NCBI GenBank assembly: GCA_032622095.1
Contig: CP136066.1
Coordinates: forward strand, 228,908,961-228,972,960
DNA length: 64,000 bases
From: Siphonodentalium dalli
Lineage: Eukaryota; Mollusca; Scaphopoda; Gadilida; Siphonodentaliidae
Reading direction: 5' to 3'
Of the stretch, positions 12,078 to 22,257 are shown piece after piece. Numbering within the stretch: the stretch's first letter is position 1; every line of letters begins with the position of its first letter. The notes under the pieces are model-generated. The model saw only the letters and a program-made list of their open reading frames with translations, did no database searches and was not told where the DNA came from. Position numbers and translations under genes: made by a program.

Positions 12078-12929
12078 TTAGAATTCCTCTCGTTTTCTGA
12101 AATGCAGCTTTGCCAAAGACTTACCACCAATAAACTGAATTGATTTTCCTGTGTCGCCACTTATATTTACACTAATTTTGTCAAAGTATGACTTTGAAAC
12201 TGGAACATAATGTAAATTTAAAAATTCATGTTTACTTGTAATCCGTCGATATCTCTTTTAATTCTGAAAGAAACAACTCGTAAAATTTGTACTTCAACAT
12301 TTCCAACAAATGTGTAATCGGCAATATCAGAATAAACAAACATTAGATTATGACCAACATTCAAATCTACACCAAACGGAAATCTATTATTTGAATAAAA
12401 ATCTTCAGAATCGTTTTCAGTTTTGTAACCCAACTTGTGCAAAAGACATTGTGGTAATTCAATTCCTAGTTTTGTGTTACTTAAACTCTTGCGAATAATT
12501 TTCACACGTTTTGTAACTTTTGAGTACTTGATGTGAAATCCGTATTCGTTTTGCATTGCTTCTCCAAGTGTTTCATCAATTACATCTTGCATTGTATCAA
12601 GTAAATCTGCCGCAGAGGTATACGAACCTTCTCGTATCTGTAATTCAAGTGCATGAACGCCATCAAGTCTCTTAAATATCTTTTCTTCAAAACGATTTTT
12701 AAGAATAGACAGTATTATTGCATCAGTTGTAATCAAATTGAATTTACACGAATCCCCTGTAACATTGTATGTTTCTGAAGGTGTTATCAGTTCGACTAAT
12801 GCAACTTCCCATTTTTTCTTTATCAATTTGAATTGGTTTTGGTAATTGTACAGTAAAACAACATTGAGAATTGTTTGGATACATTACCATTGAACTGTCG
12901 CTCGGAATTGTAATGTAGAAAGAATTCAT
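12078..12929 (-). pseudogene. Penton-like minor capsid protein with two frameshifts
   Basis: Three reading frames line up into one gene of about 284 codons. The first part runs from ATG at 12929 to about 12815, the middle part occupies 12826-12218, and the last part ends at 12078. The breaks fall in A/T runs near 12811-12816 (one extra base) and 12219-12225 (net compensating shift). Family-like signatures are VYSDIADYTFVGNV near the middle and IQFIGGKSLAKLHF at the C-terminus. It would occupy capsid vertices as the partner of the double jelly-roll protein. Assignment to the Polinton penton/minor capsid group is by position and pattern. Confidence 0.75.
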
Positions 12930-13189
12930 ACTTTCAAAATTTCTGCCAACTGATTTTTCAAATATTTCAAGCGCGGTGTTGGTAAAATGTATCCCAAAGA
13001 ACTACTGAGTAAAATTAACCACAGTTCGTTATTTTCACTTTGTAAACTTAAATGAACAATTGCTGTAGCGATTATACCAACAATTATAATAATTTGTGTA
13101 AAATATGTTACTTGATTTTTTGCAATTTTTTCTCCACAGATTTGAAATTGTGATGGAGCATCCAGAACAACTGAACCATTTTGAGACAT
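12926..13189 (-). CDS. Small membrane protein (87 aa)
   Basis: ATG at 13189 is chosen because the ORF upstream of it overlaps the integrase gene and lacks another ATG. Two hydrophobic segments (FTQIIIIVGIIATAIVHLSL and WLILLSSSLGYILP) make it a likely two-pass membrane protein. Its TGA overlaps the next gene's ATG (ATGA at 12926-12929), suggesting coordinated expression with the minor capsid gene. Function unknown. Confidence 0.75.
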   Translation of the reverse strand: MSQNGSVVLDAPSQFQICGEKIAKNQVTYFTQIIIIVGIIATAIVHLSLQSENNELWLILLSSSLGYILPTPRLKYLKNQLAEILKV

Positions 13190-13199
13190 ATTAAAAGTT

Positions 13200-14294
13200 T
13201 TATACCAAATTTGTGGCAGGAATCCAACTGTCAAATTTTTTAGGATAACCAGCCCAATGAACTTTAATTTCTCTAACTGATTTACCAGCTACTTTTCTTG
13301 AACGTTTGCCAACAACTGATTCAATTTCGTAAACTTTATTATCTTTTATATGTTGAATTTCTTTACCATAAAATGATCCTGCGATGTTTTCACCATCTAA
13401 ATCTACTAATTTGTAAGTTAATGGTGTACTTTTACAAACTCTACTAATTTTGAAAATTTCTTTTGTCCAATTTGGAAGATATCCTTTATCAAAAGTTCTC
13501 TTTGTTTTATTTATTCTAACAAAATCTCCAACTTTCAAGATCTTATCGTTTTTCGTTTTTAACTTTCCATAAAGATTTCTGGAAACTTCAAATTCATTTT
13601 CTCGAGTTACTAAAACTGGTGCCATCTTAATACTTCTATGAAAACTTTTGTTGTAAGAATTCACAAAATCGTGCAAAACATCATTGTATTTCAAAGTTTG
13701 ATTATGTGTAAAACATTTCCACATCTTTGTTTTCAATGTCCGTTGAAAACGTTCAACTATACTTGCTTTTGTCTCTGGATTCTCTGTTGTGAAAAAATGA
13801 ATTTTCTTAGATTTCAAAAATTGTAAAAATAATTTATTTTTGAATTCTGAACCTTTGTCAGATTGAATTGAAACTGGTTTTCGTTTTGATGATTTGAGAA
13901 TTTTCTGAAATGTTTTAACTAAAGTTTTACCAGTTTTGTCTTTAATTTTTTCAACCCATGCAAATTTTGAGAACACATCAATAACACAAAGTAAATATCT
14001 GTAATTGTCATTGTGCTTTTGCAAAGTTTGCAAATCTGCCAAATCAGCTTGCCACCGAATATCAATTCCTGCAACAATAGTTTTACGTCTGCGAAATTTC
14101 CGAACAATTGGTTTGTGCAAAGTGTATGTTTTTTGCCATTGTAACCATTTTTTAACATCTGAAAGTTTAATTTTGTTATTTGTTTCTTTCGCATTTTTTA
14201 AAAGTTGATTTGCTCCACTGAAACCACCAACTTCTTTTGGATTGTAGTAAATTTCAGTTAGAAGTTTGTCAAATTTTATGTAAGTGGGGCCCAT
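13200..14294 (-). CDS. INT: Polinton integrase (rve family, chromodomain)
   Basis: A 364-residue retroviral-type integrase that would insert the element and make the 6-bp target duplication. Catalytic acidic residues: Asp84 (WQADL), Asp146 (QSDKGSEF) and Glu181 (IVERFQRT), the last two about 35 apart. The C-terminus (about 320-364) is a chromodomain with the signature VHWAGYP followed by FDSWIP, expected to guide integration to modified chromatin. The start overlaps the preceding gene by 19 bp. Intact as read. Confidence 0.95.
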   Translation of the reverse strand: MGPTYIKFDKLLTEIYYNPKEVGGFSGANQLLKNAKETNNKIKLSDVKKWLQWQKTYTLHKPIVRKFRRRKTIVAGIDIRWQADLADLQTLQKHNDNYRYLLCVIDVFSKFAWVEKIKDKTGKTLVKTFQKILKSSKRKPVSIQSDKGSEFKNKLFLQFLKSKKIHFFTTENPETKASIVERFQRTLKTKMWKCFTHNQTLKYNDVLHDFVNSYNKSFHRSIKMAPVLVTRENEFEVSRNLYGKLKTKNDKILKVGDFVRINKTKRTFDKGYLPNWTKEIFKISRVCKSTPLTYKLVDLDGENIAGSFYGKEIQHIKDNKVYEIESVVGKRSRKVAGKSVREIKVHWAGYPKKFDSWIPATNLV

Positions 14295-14956
14295 CCTTTC
14301 AAAATAGATTTTCTGGTTTCTGGTGTGAAAATATCAACTGAACGTTCTCTTGACTTGCCACTGCTAGGAGTTGCATGAGGTGTATGAAACTCATCACCAG
14401 TGTGACCTTCTTTTAAATGTCTTTGTATCCACAACCATCGATTCCTGTTACCTACATAATCTTGTGGTACATTAAGTTCCCCCAACCCCCGTAGGAATGT
14501 TTCATAACCAACGGGGTCGAAACCTTTTCGGTGACGAACAACATCGTTTATCAAATCAATTATATTTGATCCAGTAACTGTTTCTGTTCCATAAATTAAT
14601 TGTCCACGATCATCCCATCTAAGTTTAGGATTAGTTGACAACAATGTTAAAATTTGTTGTGCTTTACCACGAAGTTTAGATGGCACACTTTCCAATATAT
14701 GTTCACTCATGTTCCCAAAGTTTTCAGATAACTTTTGTTCAGGTAAACAGAATTTTGAATTTAAAGATTTTTGTGAAGTTTTCAATTTGTACAAATTTTC
14801 TCCAAATAACTGTGACTTTTCTGATTCAGAAATATTTTTATCATAAACTGATTTCAATTCTTTGTAAGAATCTGAAACATTTGAAATTGCAGGATCAGGA
14901 GGTAATTGAGGTTTATTCATTTCTGACATTTCCCATTGTTTGAAATCTTCCAACAT
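14276..14956 (-). CDS. Polinton protein of unknown function (226 aa)
   Basis: A coiled, charged N-terminal half (about residues 25-90) precedes a compact block, with LRWDDRGQLIYG near residue 112 and YETFLRGLG near 152, then an Arg/Ser-rich tail. I do not recognise a catalytic motif. It overlaps the integrase start and is in the leftward cluster. Confidence 0.65.
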   Translation of the reverse strand: MLEDFKQWEMSEMNKPQLPPDPAISNVSDSYKELKSVYDKNISESEKSQLFGENLYKLKTSQKSLNSKFCLPEQKLSENFGNMSEHILESVPSKLRGKAQQILTLLSTNPKLRWDDRGQLIYGTETVTGSNIIDLINDVVRHRKGFDPVGYETFLRGLGELNVPQDYVGNRNRWLWIQRHLKEGHTGDEFHTPHATPSSGKSRERSVDIFTPETRKSILKGWAPLT

Positions 14957-14999
14957 TCTGAATGGTACAATAACTTCATATTTATTTGAGATTTAGTTT

Positions 15000-15362
15000 T
15001 TACAAAATATTGTTAACAACTGCACCTAATGTTTTGCTAATCAATGGAGCAAGAAATAATAATGGTAAAAAGCCACCTTTTTGATTCAAAATTTTCTTCT
15101 TTTGTTGCAAAGGTTTGTTCTTGTCTGCAAGATATCTGATATGTTTACGCTTCGAATGTAACTTGCGGTTCTGAGCTTCATTCAGTTTTACATTACCTTT
15201 TAAAAGATTTTGACAACATTCTGAAATGCAATCCATCACTTGTTTCGGAGCATCGTTGATCATTTTCTTTTTATATGCAGATGGAACTTTACTCATTGCA
15301 ACAATCAACTCACCATATTTTTTTATCAGCGGTGCTTTCCGGCTCTTAGTTTTTGAAGGCAT
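15000..15362 (-). CDS. Lys-rich protein with C-terminal GG-hydrophobic segment
   Basis: 120 residues from ATG at 15362 (the ORF extends two codons further only with a GTG start). Basic throughout, with a Cys cluster (DCISECC), then a C-terminal hydrophobic segment preceded by QKGGF. This resembles small virion proteins that may be cleaved at Gly-Gly and disrupt membranes, but that is inference. Unknown family. Confidence 0.65.
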   Translation of the reverse strand: MPSKTKSRKAPLIKKYGELIVAMSKVPSAYKKKMINDAPKQVMDCISECCQNLLKGNVKLNEAQNRKLHSKRKHIRYLADKNKPLQQKKKILNQKGGFLPLLFLAPLISKTLGAVVNNIL

Positions 15363-15418
15363 CTTCACAGTCTAAGTAGTTGTCTCAAAATGAGCAGAAA
15401 AATTATATGTTTCATCTT

Positions 15419-15823
15419 TTATCTTTTCTGATTGAACCATTCTAAAGCTTCGAATGCAGATTTCGATGCATCAGACAACGGCATAAATTTTGAAAATTCA
15501 AGTTTTTTTTGTAACGGTTGATGTTGAGGGTTCTGCTGAGAAGGTATAGGTGTAAATTTAGAATGTTGATTTTGTTGAGTTTGCATCGGTGTAAACTTTG
15601 AATGATTTAGAGAAAGTTTTGTTTTACGTTTAGATTCTTTTTGACTACCCCTTTGTTGTGTTTGCATCCGTGTAATCTTTGAACGTTTTGGAGAAACCTT
15701 TGATTTACTTTTAGATTGTCTACCAGTTTGTTCAAATGAATTTTTCAAAAGACTTCTAATTAAAACTCCTCCAAGGAACCCACTACCACCTCGTTGTAAA
15801 ATTAATTTGCGTTTTGTTTCCAT
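15419..15823 (-). CDS. Basic repeat protein (134 aa)
   Basis: The N-terminus has QRGGSGFLGG followed by a short hydrophobic helix. The rest is Lys/Gln/Ser-rich, with imperfect repeats of the type SKFTPMQTQQ (three related copies, plus SKFMPLS). Likely DNA-binding or structural. The Gly-Gly motif parallels that of the neighbouring 15000-15362 product. Confidence 0.6.
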   Translation of the reverse strand: METKRKLILQRGGSGFLGGVLIRSLLKNSFEQTGRQSKSKSKVSPKRSKITRMQTQQRGSQKESKRKTKLSLNHSKFTPMQTQQNQHSKFTPIPSQQNPQHQPLQKKLEFSKFMPLSDASKSAFEALEWFNQKR

Positions 15824-15847
15824 ATCAGTTGATCGATCAGAGATTTT

Positions 15848-15994
15848 TTAAAGAACATTTTTATTTCTCTGAAAAAACTTTTTTGTCTGTGATGGTAATT
15901 TCCAATCATTTTCAAGAAATAATTCAGCTGCAAAAGTGAAGAAATTTATAATTTGTGACAGTTCATCATGACTAAACATCTCGGTGGACGACAT
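15848..15994 (-). CDS. Small hypothetical protein (48 aa)
   Basis: ATG at 15994 gives a short product with a helical centre (FFTFAAELFLEND) and a basic C-terminus. It fills the space between the ATPase and the basic repeat protein. Could be fortuitous. Confidence 0.4.
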   Translation of the reverse strand: MSSTEMFSHDELSQIINFFTFAAELFLENDWKLPSQTKKFFQRNKNVL

Positions 15995-16028
15995 GGTTCT
16001 AAAATGAAAAAAGTAACAACAACTGTAT

Positions 16029-16680
16029 TTATACTTTTGAATAAATGACAGGACCTCGGTCATTAGCTGTCAACCATTTATGGAAAATATCAGTTCTAAT
16101 TCGCAAATAATTTTCTGTTCTAGGATGAAAATCTACTAAAATATATCCATGATTTATTGAAGTTGCATCTTCGTATGCTTGTTTCAAATGATTGGTTTGC
16201 ATTTTGATGAGCCAAAACTTTTATTTGATTTTTATCTCGAACGCTTTGAAATAAAACCATGTAGTGTGCATTCAAACTTATAGTTCTGCTACTTTTTGAT
16301 TTTTGGAACATGTTTTGAGTAATGTAAATTATTGAAGCATTTCGATGGTGTCCTTTTCTAGTAAACCAAAGCATTATTTTGTCTTCATCTTGTTCCCCCA
16401 TCATGTCATCGAAAACAACAAGATGAGGAAATGATTTATCTGATACAATTTCCTCATCATCGTCTGGAATGCCATCGATAAACTCAACGTTATCAATTTC
16501 TTTTATACGATTGTAAGTGTCTTGCCATTCTTTGTAACACCAAACTATTTTCTTTGGTGGTGTTTGGAATAAATCGTGTTTAAATTCAATAACTTTTTTA
16601 ACAAATTCTGTTTTACCTGATCCACTAGGTCCGCTGATAAAGAAATTACACGGATGTTGGAAAAGTAAAGATTCTTCCAT
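16029..16680 (-). pseudogene. ATP: Packaging ATPase (FtsK/HerA type), late frameshift
   Basis: Genome-packaging ATPase of the A32-like group, which would translocate DNA into capsids. Walker A GPSGSGKT is at residues 17-24, Walker B HLVVFDD ends at Asp91-Asp92, and the ITQN motif follows. The reading frame breaks in the A run near 16203-16208 (one extra base). The expected C-terminal 55-60 residues continue in another frame to a stop at 16029-16031. As read, the ORF ends out of frame at 16120. Confidence 0.88.
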
Positions 16681-16713
16681 GTTTTCACTTTGATGTCTAA
16701 TCAGAGAGTGAAC

Positions 16714-17355
16714 TTAACGACGTGTGAATTTAGTTCTTAAAGAGAATTCTCCATAGCTGTAAATATTTCCAAACATTTCAATAATCCAAGTATTATAGTC
16801 TTCTATTCTTCTGTTTGTTCTGTAAACAAAAAAATCATTTCCTATAATGTTTATAATTTTTGCATATGTTGACATTTGTTTTGTTAACAAATACCCATAG
16901 ATCCTAGGAACTGATTTAAAGGTTCCCCTAGCAAGAGGATAATTATCTTCATACTTTGTATAATGAATATAGTCATGTTCATCAAAAGTTTCTAAATCTA
17001 AATGGTGTTGATCACCACCAAATAGCCAAAAATCAGATATTCTTTCAATGAGAAAAAATGTTTTGAATTTAATAAATGATTCAATATAGTTTTGAGAGAA
17101 ATGAGAAAATATACTTGTCTCAAGATAGTCCAATCTCTGTAAACATTCGTCGACATCACAGCATCGTAGTGTTGCTTTCTTTTCTCTTTCAACCCAGACT
17201 TCTTGTAATTCCTTCTTTATCTCTGGAATGAGTGTTGACTGTGCCACCAAATATCCATAAATCTTCTCAGCAATTTCTGGAGGTACTACTCCTGTCAACA
17301 TCTTGACATGAAATGACTCAACATCTCCATCCGTATGGATATGTGTGAATACCAT
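16714..17355 (-). CDS. Polinton protein of unknown function (213 aa)
   Basis: ATG at 17355 is the first methionine in the open frame, which extends upstream to a GTG at 17409. Overlaps the PolB C-terminus by 38 bp. No recognised domain; many aromatic residues, no membrane segment. It lies between the polymerase and the ATPase and may belong to either module. Confidence 0.65.
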   Translation of the reverse strand: MVFTHIHTDGDVESFHVKMLTGVVPPEIAEKIYGYLVAQSTLIPEIKKELQEVWVEREKKATLRCCDVDECLQRLDYLETSIFSHFSQNYIESFIKFKTFFLIERISDFWLFGGDQHHLDLETFDEHDYIHYTKYEDNYPLARGTFKSVPRIYGYLLTKQMSTYAKIINIIGNDFFVYRTNRRIEDYNTWIIEMFGNIYSYGEFSLRTKFTRR

Positions 17356-20300
17356 TGACGAGTTTTCGTTTTGTGTACACCGATCTGAAAGTTTTGGTTT
17401 GACACTCACTAATCAGTTGATGGTACTTTTGTCTTTTAATTCTGGAAGGATACTCAACAACAGTTTTGAAATTTTCACGATCATTAACACATTGTACCAT
17501 TGTTTCAAAATTAACTTTTTGACTTGTGCTGTAATCAAGAGTGATACCTTTTACCTTACATTTGGTGTATCTTCCCCCATCTTTGATGTATTCATATCCG
17601 TAGTTCTTTGGCCCAAGTCCAACAAATTTGACAATCTTTGCATCTGGATGTTCGTCGCTCCATTTCCCCAATCTTCCTTCGATAGTTTTGATGTTCTTCT
17701 TTGATGGATCACTGACATACATGCAGCTGTCTGTATCAAAATACAGCACTCTATCTCCAAGTTTTTTAAAAACTTTATACAATTGTAATCTTGCATACGC
17801 TGTAACAAAAGAAGCAACAAAAACATTTGCTGAATGATGAGGTTCAATATTATCTAAAATATCAACATAATTTACCAGAATGAATTTATCACCACCAAGA
17901 AGTGTAACATTTTGAACAATTATATTGTTACTAGTAAGCAATTCAAAATAACGTGATGGCTTATCCACATACTCTGTTTTTGACATAAGATTTCTTTGTG
18001 CATTCTTACCCCATATACAATTAATCATAATTTTAGATATTTGGCGTTTTCCTGGATTCTTCTCGATGTTCTCCAATTTTATACCCTCAGCTGCATAATA
18101 ATCCTGTACAAACTTTTGCTTCTGTTCTTCTGTCTCAACACCAAATGGATAACCACTACATTCCTGTTTGATCTTTAGATGTTTGTCGATATAGGATTTG
18201 TATATTTCATCTGTCCAATGCCAAATTTGGTACACATCAAGTATTTTGTAGCCAACATCCATTGCTTTGAATAATTCTGGCGTGGTCCACACTCCGGTTA
18301 TAGCTCGATCTTCTTCTGAATGGTTACATGTCTCGTCCTCATTGATGGCACAAGTGTTGCACTAAGTAAAAACCATTTTCTTGTTACAATGAATCGGTAG
18401 AACTGGAATATACAATTTCGATGGTGGTAAAATTGTACATTTAACAAGGCCCGCATAGTCTCTAATGTGTTCTTGATCGATCTGCTCTTGGCTCAAAATT
18501 TCTGGATGCCCAACAGGGTAGAATTTATATTTGTTGCAATATGGATACAACGAACACACATCGATGAACTTGATTTCTTATGTGGAATCTTGATCAATTT
18601 CCTCGTACAATTTGATGGCATTTGTACGTCCACCAAACAATGCTTCTCTTGGCAAAATGGGGTCTCGATGTTTGTAGAAAGATTCCATTTGTTGTTTGAA
18701 TTTCACATCCGATTTCATTCTTTCGTCGATCTGATGCTCCCAAATTGATTCAACTCTGTAACCAAGACTTTCCAGTTCATCTTTCTTCTGTTGAGTTCTT
18801 GTATATAATTCTTCCATGGTGAGCATCGTATAGGGATTCTTGTATTGTCTGTTGTTGTAACATTTTGGACATCCATGAAACAGGCATCCATTCATCTCAA
18901 AAACTGTTCTTGTGGCTTCCTCATATCCATCGACGTAGTGTCCACCAATCTTGATTTCTCCTCCATTCAAAGCATGCTTGATTGTTATCATACGTGACAA
19001 TGATAGATGTTGAAGCCAACGTATCGCTTTCATGGAATAGTTTTTAGCACATGGGTATCCACCGTCTGGAATGATTCTAATTGTTTTCTCTGGCATTGAA
19101 TTCTTCCTCCATGCCAAATTGCAAACTTGCGCCAATGTTATTGACTCAATGAACGGGTCAATCTGTTCTGTTTCCAATATGTATTTCCTGAAATTTCCAC
19201 ATCCACGGCGAAGAATATCCACGTCTGATTTGCAGTACTTCTCCATCTCTTCTTGGAAGTTGAATATCACGTAATTTTCTATTTTCTCATTGTACCATTC
19301 AAAGAATTTCTCTCGATTTTCCACGCTCATCATGTCTGGTTTGTAGTAATCAGAAGCCAAGTAAGGTCCAATGTAATTTTGAAACTTTGGTGAATTCGCC
19401 CAATGTGGAAAGTGTCCTTTCGCCATCTCATTCAGCTGAAAAGTTTGTGGAAACTTTGAAAGCGGCATCATCAGAAAACTCAGAGAATCAATAACTTTCA
19501 CGCTGTTGCATTTTAAACTGAGAATTTTGTTTCCATTCATGATCAGTTCTGGTTTATGAATTCCACTTTGTATGAGTGCTTGAAGTATAAACTGTGCATC
19601 GTATCCCTGAGCATTATGTGCTATTGCAACACATCCTTTGTGATCTTGGTGGAATAACCAGTTTGTGAAGTCTGTTAAAACGTTGTCACCCTTGAATACA
19701 AATTCTCTGGAATCCGGTCCGCATGTTTCACATTTTTCTACGATTGGTTTGCACATGCAATCTCCACAAGCGGTATGTGCAACACAGAAGTTTGGAATAT
19801 GAACACCTGTGTCTTGTCTGCATTCAAAGTCAAAGAATACATATGGAATCTTTGCAGGTTTCTTTTCCGGTGATTCATATTTTGGAATGTAGCACCTGTG
19901 ATCTGCTTCAACGATTTCTTTGCAATGTTTGCATTTCTTCAACCCCGCACATATATGTCTGTTTGATTTATTGATGAGAAATTCTTCATCACAATTGTTG
20001 CATAGTTGAACCAAATCACATATTTTTCTTTTCTGTTTTCCTTCCGTCTTCAAATGGTTGTCGAAACAAGATTTACTTCTGAATGATCGTCGACACGTTC
20101 TACACTTCACCAAATTTGTGAAATTACACTGTGTCAATGACCAGCATGCACAAACAAATCTGCATCGATGATCGCCACGACTTTTGAATCCAATGTCACA
20201 GAATTCGCAGTAGTAGCTGGTGCCTAGAAATCCTTTGATTGATGTTATGGTGTCGAAGTGATTGTTGTTGTAGTAGATGTGTACATATTTGCTCTCCGAA

Positions 20301-21345
20301 CACATTTCTGCAGGTTCAAATAGAAATCCAGCGCCAGCAAATTCATTGTGAATTTTCACAACATATTCTGGATACAATATTTCTTGAATCTTGTGGAACT
20401 CATTGATACTGCAAACTGTATCGTGTGGAATGCCAGCACGCTTGAGTAGATTTTTTGCTGCATCTGTTTGTGCTGTGTATATTGATTGCCTTATTCTTTT
20501 CCATTTCTTTGACCAGCACGCAGATCCATCACTATCTGCTTACACATTCCGACGACAATAGATCTTGCCATACACATAACATCATCAGCATTTTCAATCC
20601 GGACAATACTTCTTTTTACTTTTGTCAGCTTGTTCTTGTCTGCAAATGGTCCATAATGTAGTGAGTGTCGTGTACCACCTTCCGGAATATCTGTAACGAA
20701 GATTTCGAAATTAAGTGCACCGTCATGAATTGTAAAGTCTGCATTTGATTGAACCACATTTTGAATATTATCCATGAGTGTCCCACCATTCAATTCACTG
20801 GCTTTTGTGAATGGAATGAAAATGCTCATATCAAGTCCTGGATGATTTATCGTAACTCTGATTCTTGTCTTCTCATTTGCTGAACATTTCTGTTTCAATT
20901 CTTCTGTCAACTTCTCAAATATCTCTGTAATGTTCTCGATTGGATCTGTAAATTTCTCGAATTTCACACCAAATTGTCGTGATGCTGATTTAAATTTTCT
21001 GGAAAATTTCTCCGAGTTCAGCTCCAATTTGAAATATTTTGTTGGATTGAACACAACACGCTCTCTAGCCAGACTTCTCTTTCTCTTCCCACCAATTTCT
21101 CTATTCTGTCTTCGACCGCATCCAATCTGCCCATCACTAGAACTTTCTTCACTTTCTCCCCCATCAGTTTCCATATCGCTCTCTTCACTTTCTACCTCAT
21201 CAGTTTCCATATCGCTCTCTTCTCTTTCTGCCTCATCAGTTTCCATATCGCTCTCTTCAATAACTGCAGGCCTTGGTCTTTTTCTAACAATATCTTCTTC
21301 GCTGGTGGCTTCGTCTGAAACAGGTCTTTTAATTCTCCTAAACAT
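17318..21345 (-). pseudogene. POLB: Polinton protein-primed DNA polymerase B, degraded
   Basis: About 1,342 codons from ATG at 21345. The N-terminus is acidic/basic with three SDMETDE repeats, followed by a Cys/His-rich region (about 20200-19900). The 3'-5' exonuclease motifs are FFDFEC, NAQGYDAQF and YCKSDVDIL. Next come the NGCLFHGCPKC insert, polymerase motif A CSLYP, motif B region KIMINCIWG and motif C YFDTDS. It would replicate the element from protein-primed ends. Breaks: a one-base deletion in an A run near 20497-20503, TAA at 18578-18580 just before motif A, and TAG at 18362-18364 after it. All motifs are present but the gene cannot make a full enzyme. Confidence 0.93.
21145..21252. 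repeat. 36-bp tandem repeat inside PolB N-terminus
   Basis: Three 36-bp units, in frame, encode repeats of the type ESDMETDEVESE in the acidic N-terminal region of PolB. Being a multiple of three they preserve the frame. Absent from the homologous N-terminus of the divergent gene. Confidence 0.85.
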
Positions 21346-21640
21346 TTTTGTCTTGAGTTTTGTAAGCAAAAAATATTGCGACTGGCTTCTTCGGAGTTGA
21401 AGTGTAAAGTGTAGAATTACACCTGCTTTTATAGCTTTTATAGCATTCGCGATGAAAATGCTATAAAAGCAGGTGTAATTCAACTCCGAAGAAGCCAGTC
21501 GCAATATTTTTTGCTGACAAAACTCAAGACAAAAATGTTTAAGAGAATTAAAAGACCTGTTTTAGACGACGCCACCAGCGAAGAAGATATTGTTAGAAAA
21601 AGACCAAGGCCTGCAGTTATTGAAGAGAGCTATATTGAGC
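21246..21640. repeat. Inverted duplication: promoter plus N-terminal codons
   Basis: Two arms of about 190 bp (about 21246-21443 and 21459-21640) are near-identical complements around a short centre. Each arm contains a TATA-like element, a short leader and the first 32 codons of a gene: PolB to the left and the zinc-knuckle gene to the right. The left arm carries small insertions near 21400-21414. Confidence 0.9.
21420..21480. promoter_or_regulatory. Bidirectional TATA promoter of PolB and zinc-knuckle gene
   Basis: TATAAAAGC occurs on the plus strand at about 21471-21479, and its complement GCTTTTATA at about 21425 and 21435. The rightward ATG is 56-64 bp beyond its TATA element, which fits a start site 25-30 bp downstream with a short leader. 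Arrangement is symmetrical because of the inverted duplication. Confidence 0.7.
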
Positions 21641-22134
21641 TACATAAAGAAGATTCAAAAAAATCTACACAACCACAGACTAGAAAAATTCAAGATAATC
21701 TTGTCGAATTGAGACAGATCTCTACCAATTTGTTTAAACTTTGTAACAAAATGCAATGGCAAGAGAAACAAGAGAAAAACAAAGCTGATAAAAATTGGAA
21801 ACCGCCATATGGTTACTGTTACAAATGCGGACAAGAATCCCATTGGTCCTTCCATTGTAAAACAGATTTCGGCGACAAAAAAAATGTGAAAACTATACAA
21901 AAGTCTACAAGCAGTAACAATACAAGAACAAATGCAGATATCAAAACTGAAGAGATGTCTACAACATCAGATGTTTCCAAACAAGACCGACCTGTTGATC
22001 CTACGAATGATTCACAGAACAAATCTGAAGATAAACATCCAGATTTTGAAAATTCCAAGAAAACTTCCAAGAAAAAGAAGCTGAGACCATTCTACATTCC
22101 AAAAACAGATAAACGAATCGATACAAACATTTGA
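21535..22134 (+). CDS. CCHC zinc-knuckle protein (199 aa)
   Basis: N-terminal 32 residues nearly match those of PolB (MFKRIKRP versus MFRRIKRP, three differences), including a basic KRPRP stretch that could be a nuclear signal. A zinc knuckle CYKCGQESHWSFHC (CX2CX4HX4C) lies near residues 99-112, preceded by a short coiled region. The C-terminus is Ser/Thr/Lys-rich and ends in KKKKLRPFY. Such knuckles bind single-stranded nucleic acid in retroviral nucleocapsid and cellular proteins. AATAAA at 22150-22155 is a plausible poly(A) signal. Intact. Confidence 0.8.
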   Translation: MFKRIKRPVLDDATSEEDIVRKRPRPAVIEESYIELHKEDSKKSTQPQTRKIQDNLVELRQISTNLFKLCNKMQWQEKQEKNKADKNWKPPYGYCYKCGQESHWSFHCKTDFGDKKNVKTIQKSTSSNNTRTNADIKTEEMSTTSDVSKQDRPVDPTNDSQNKSEDKHPDFENSKKTSKKKKLRPFYIPKTDKRIDTNI

Positions 22135-22222
22135 AAATTATGTTGTGTGAATAAATTATGAATTGAACAATCGTGTTTTGTTTTTTCAGCTATGAAAGAG
22201 TAACCTTTTGGGAAATGTGGGT

Positions 22223-22238
22223 GGCCCTGAAAAGGGCC
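22223..22238 (-). terminator. Histone-type 3' stem-loop, cassette A minus gene
   Basis: On the minus strand it reads GGCCCTTTTCAGGGCC followed by ACCCAC. The 6-bp stem, TTTC loop and ACCCA tail match the metazoan replication-dependent histone mRNA 3' element. It lies 20 bp after the stop codon. No clear purine-rich downstream element. Confidence 0.85.
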
Positions 22239-22257
22239 GTTTTTTCTTTTCCAGGAT

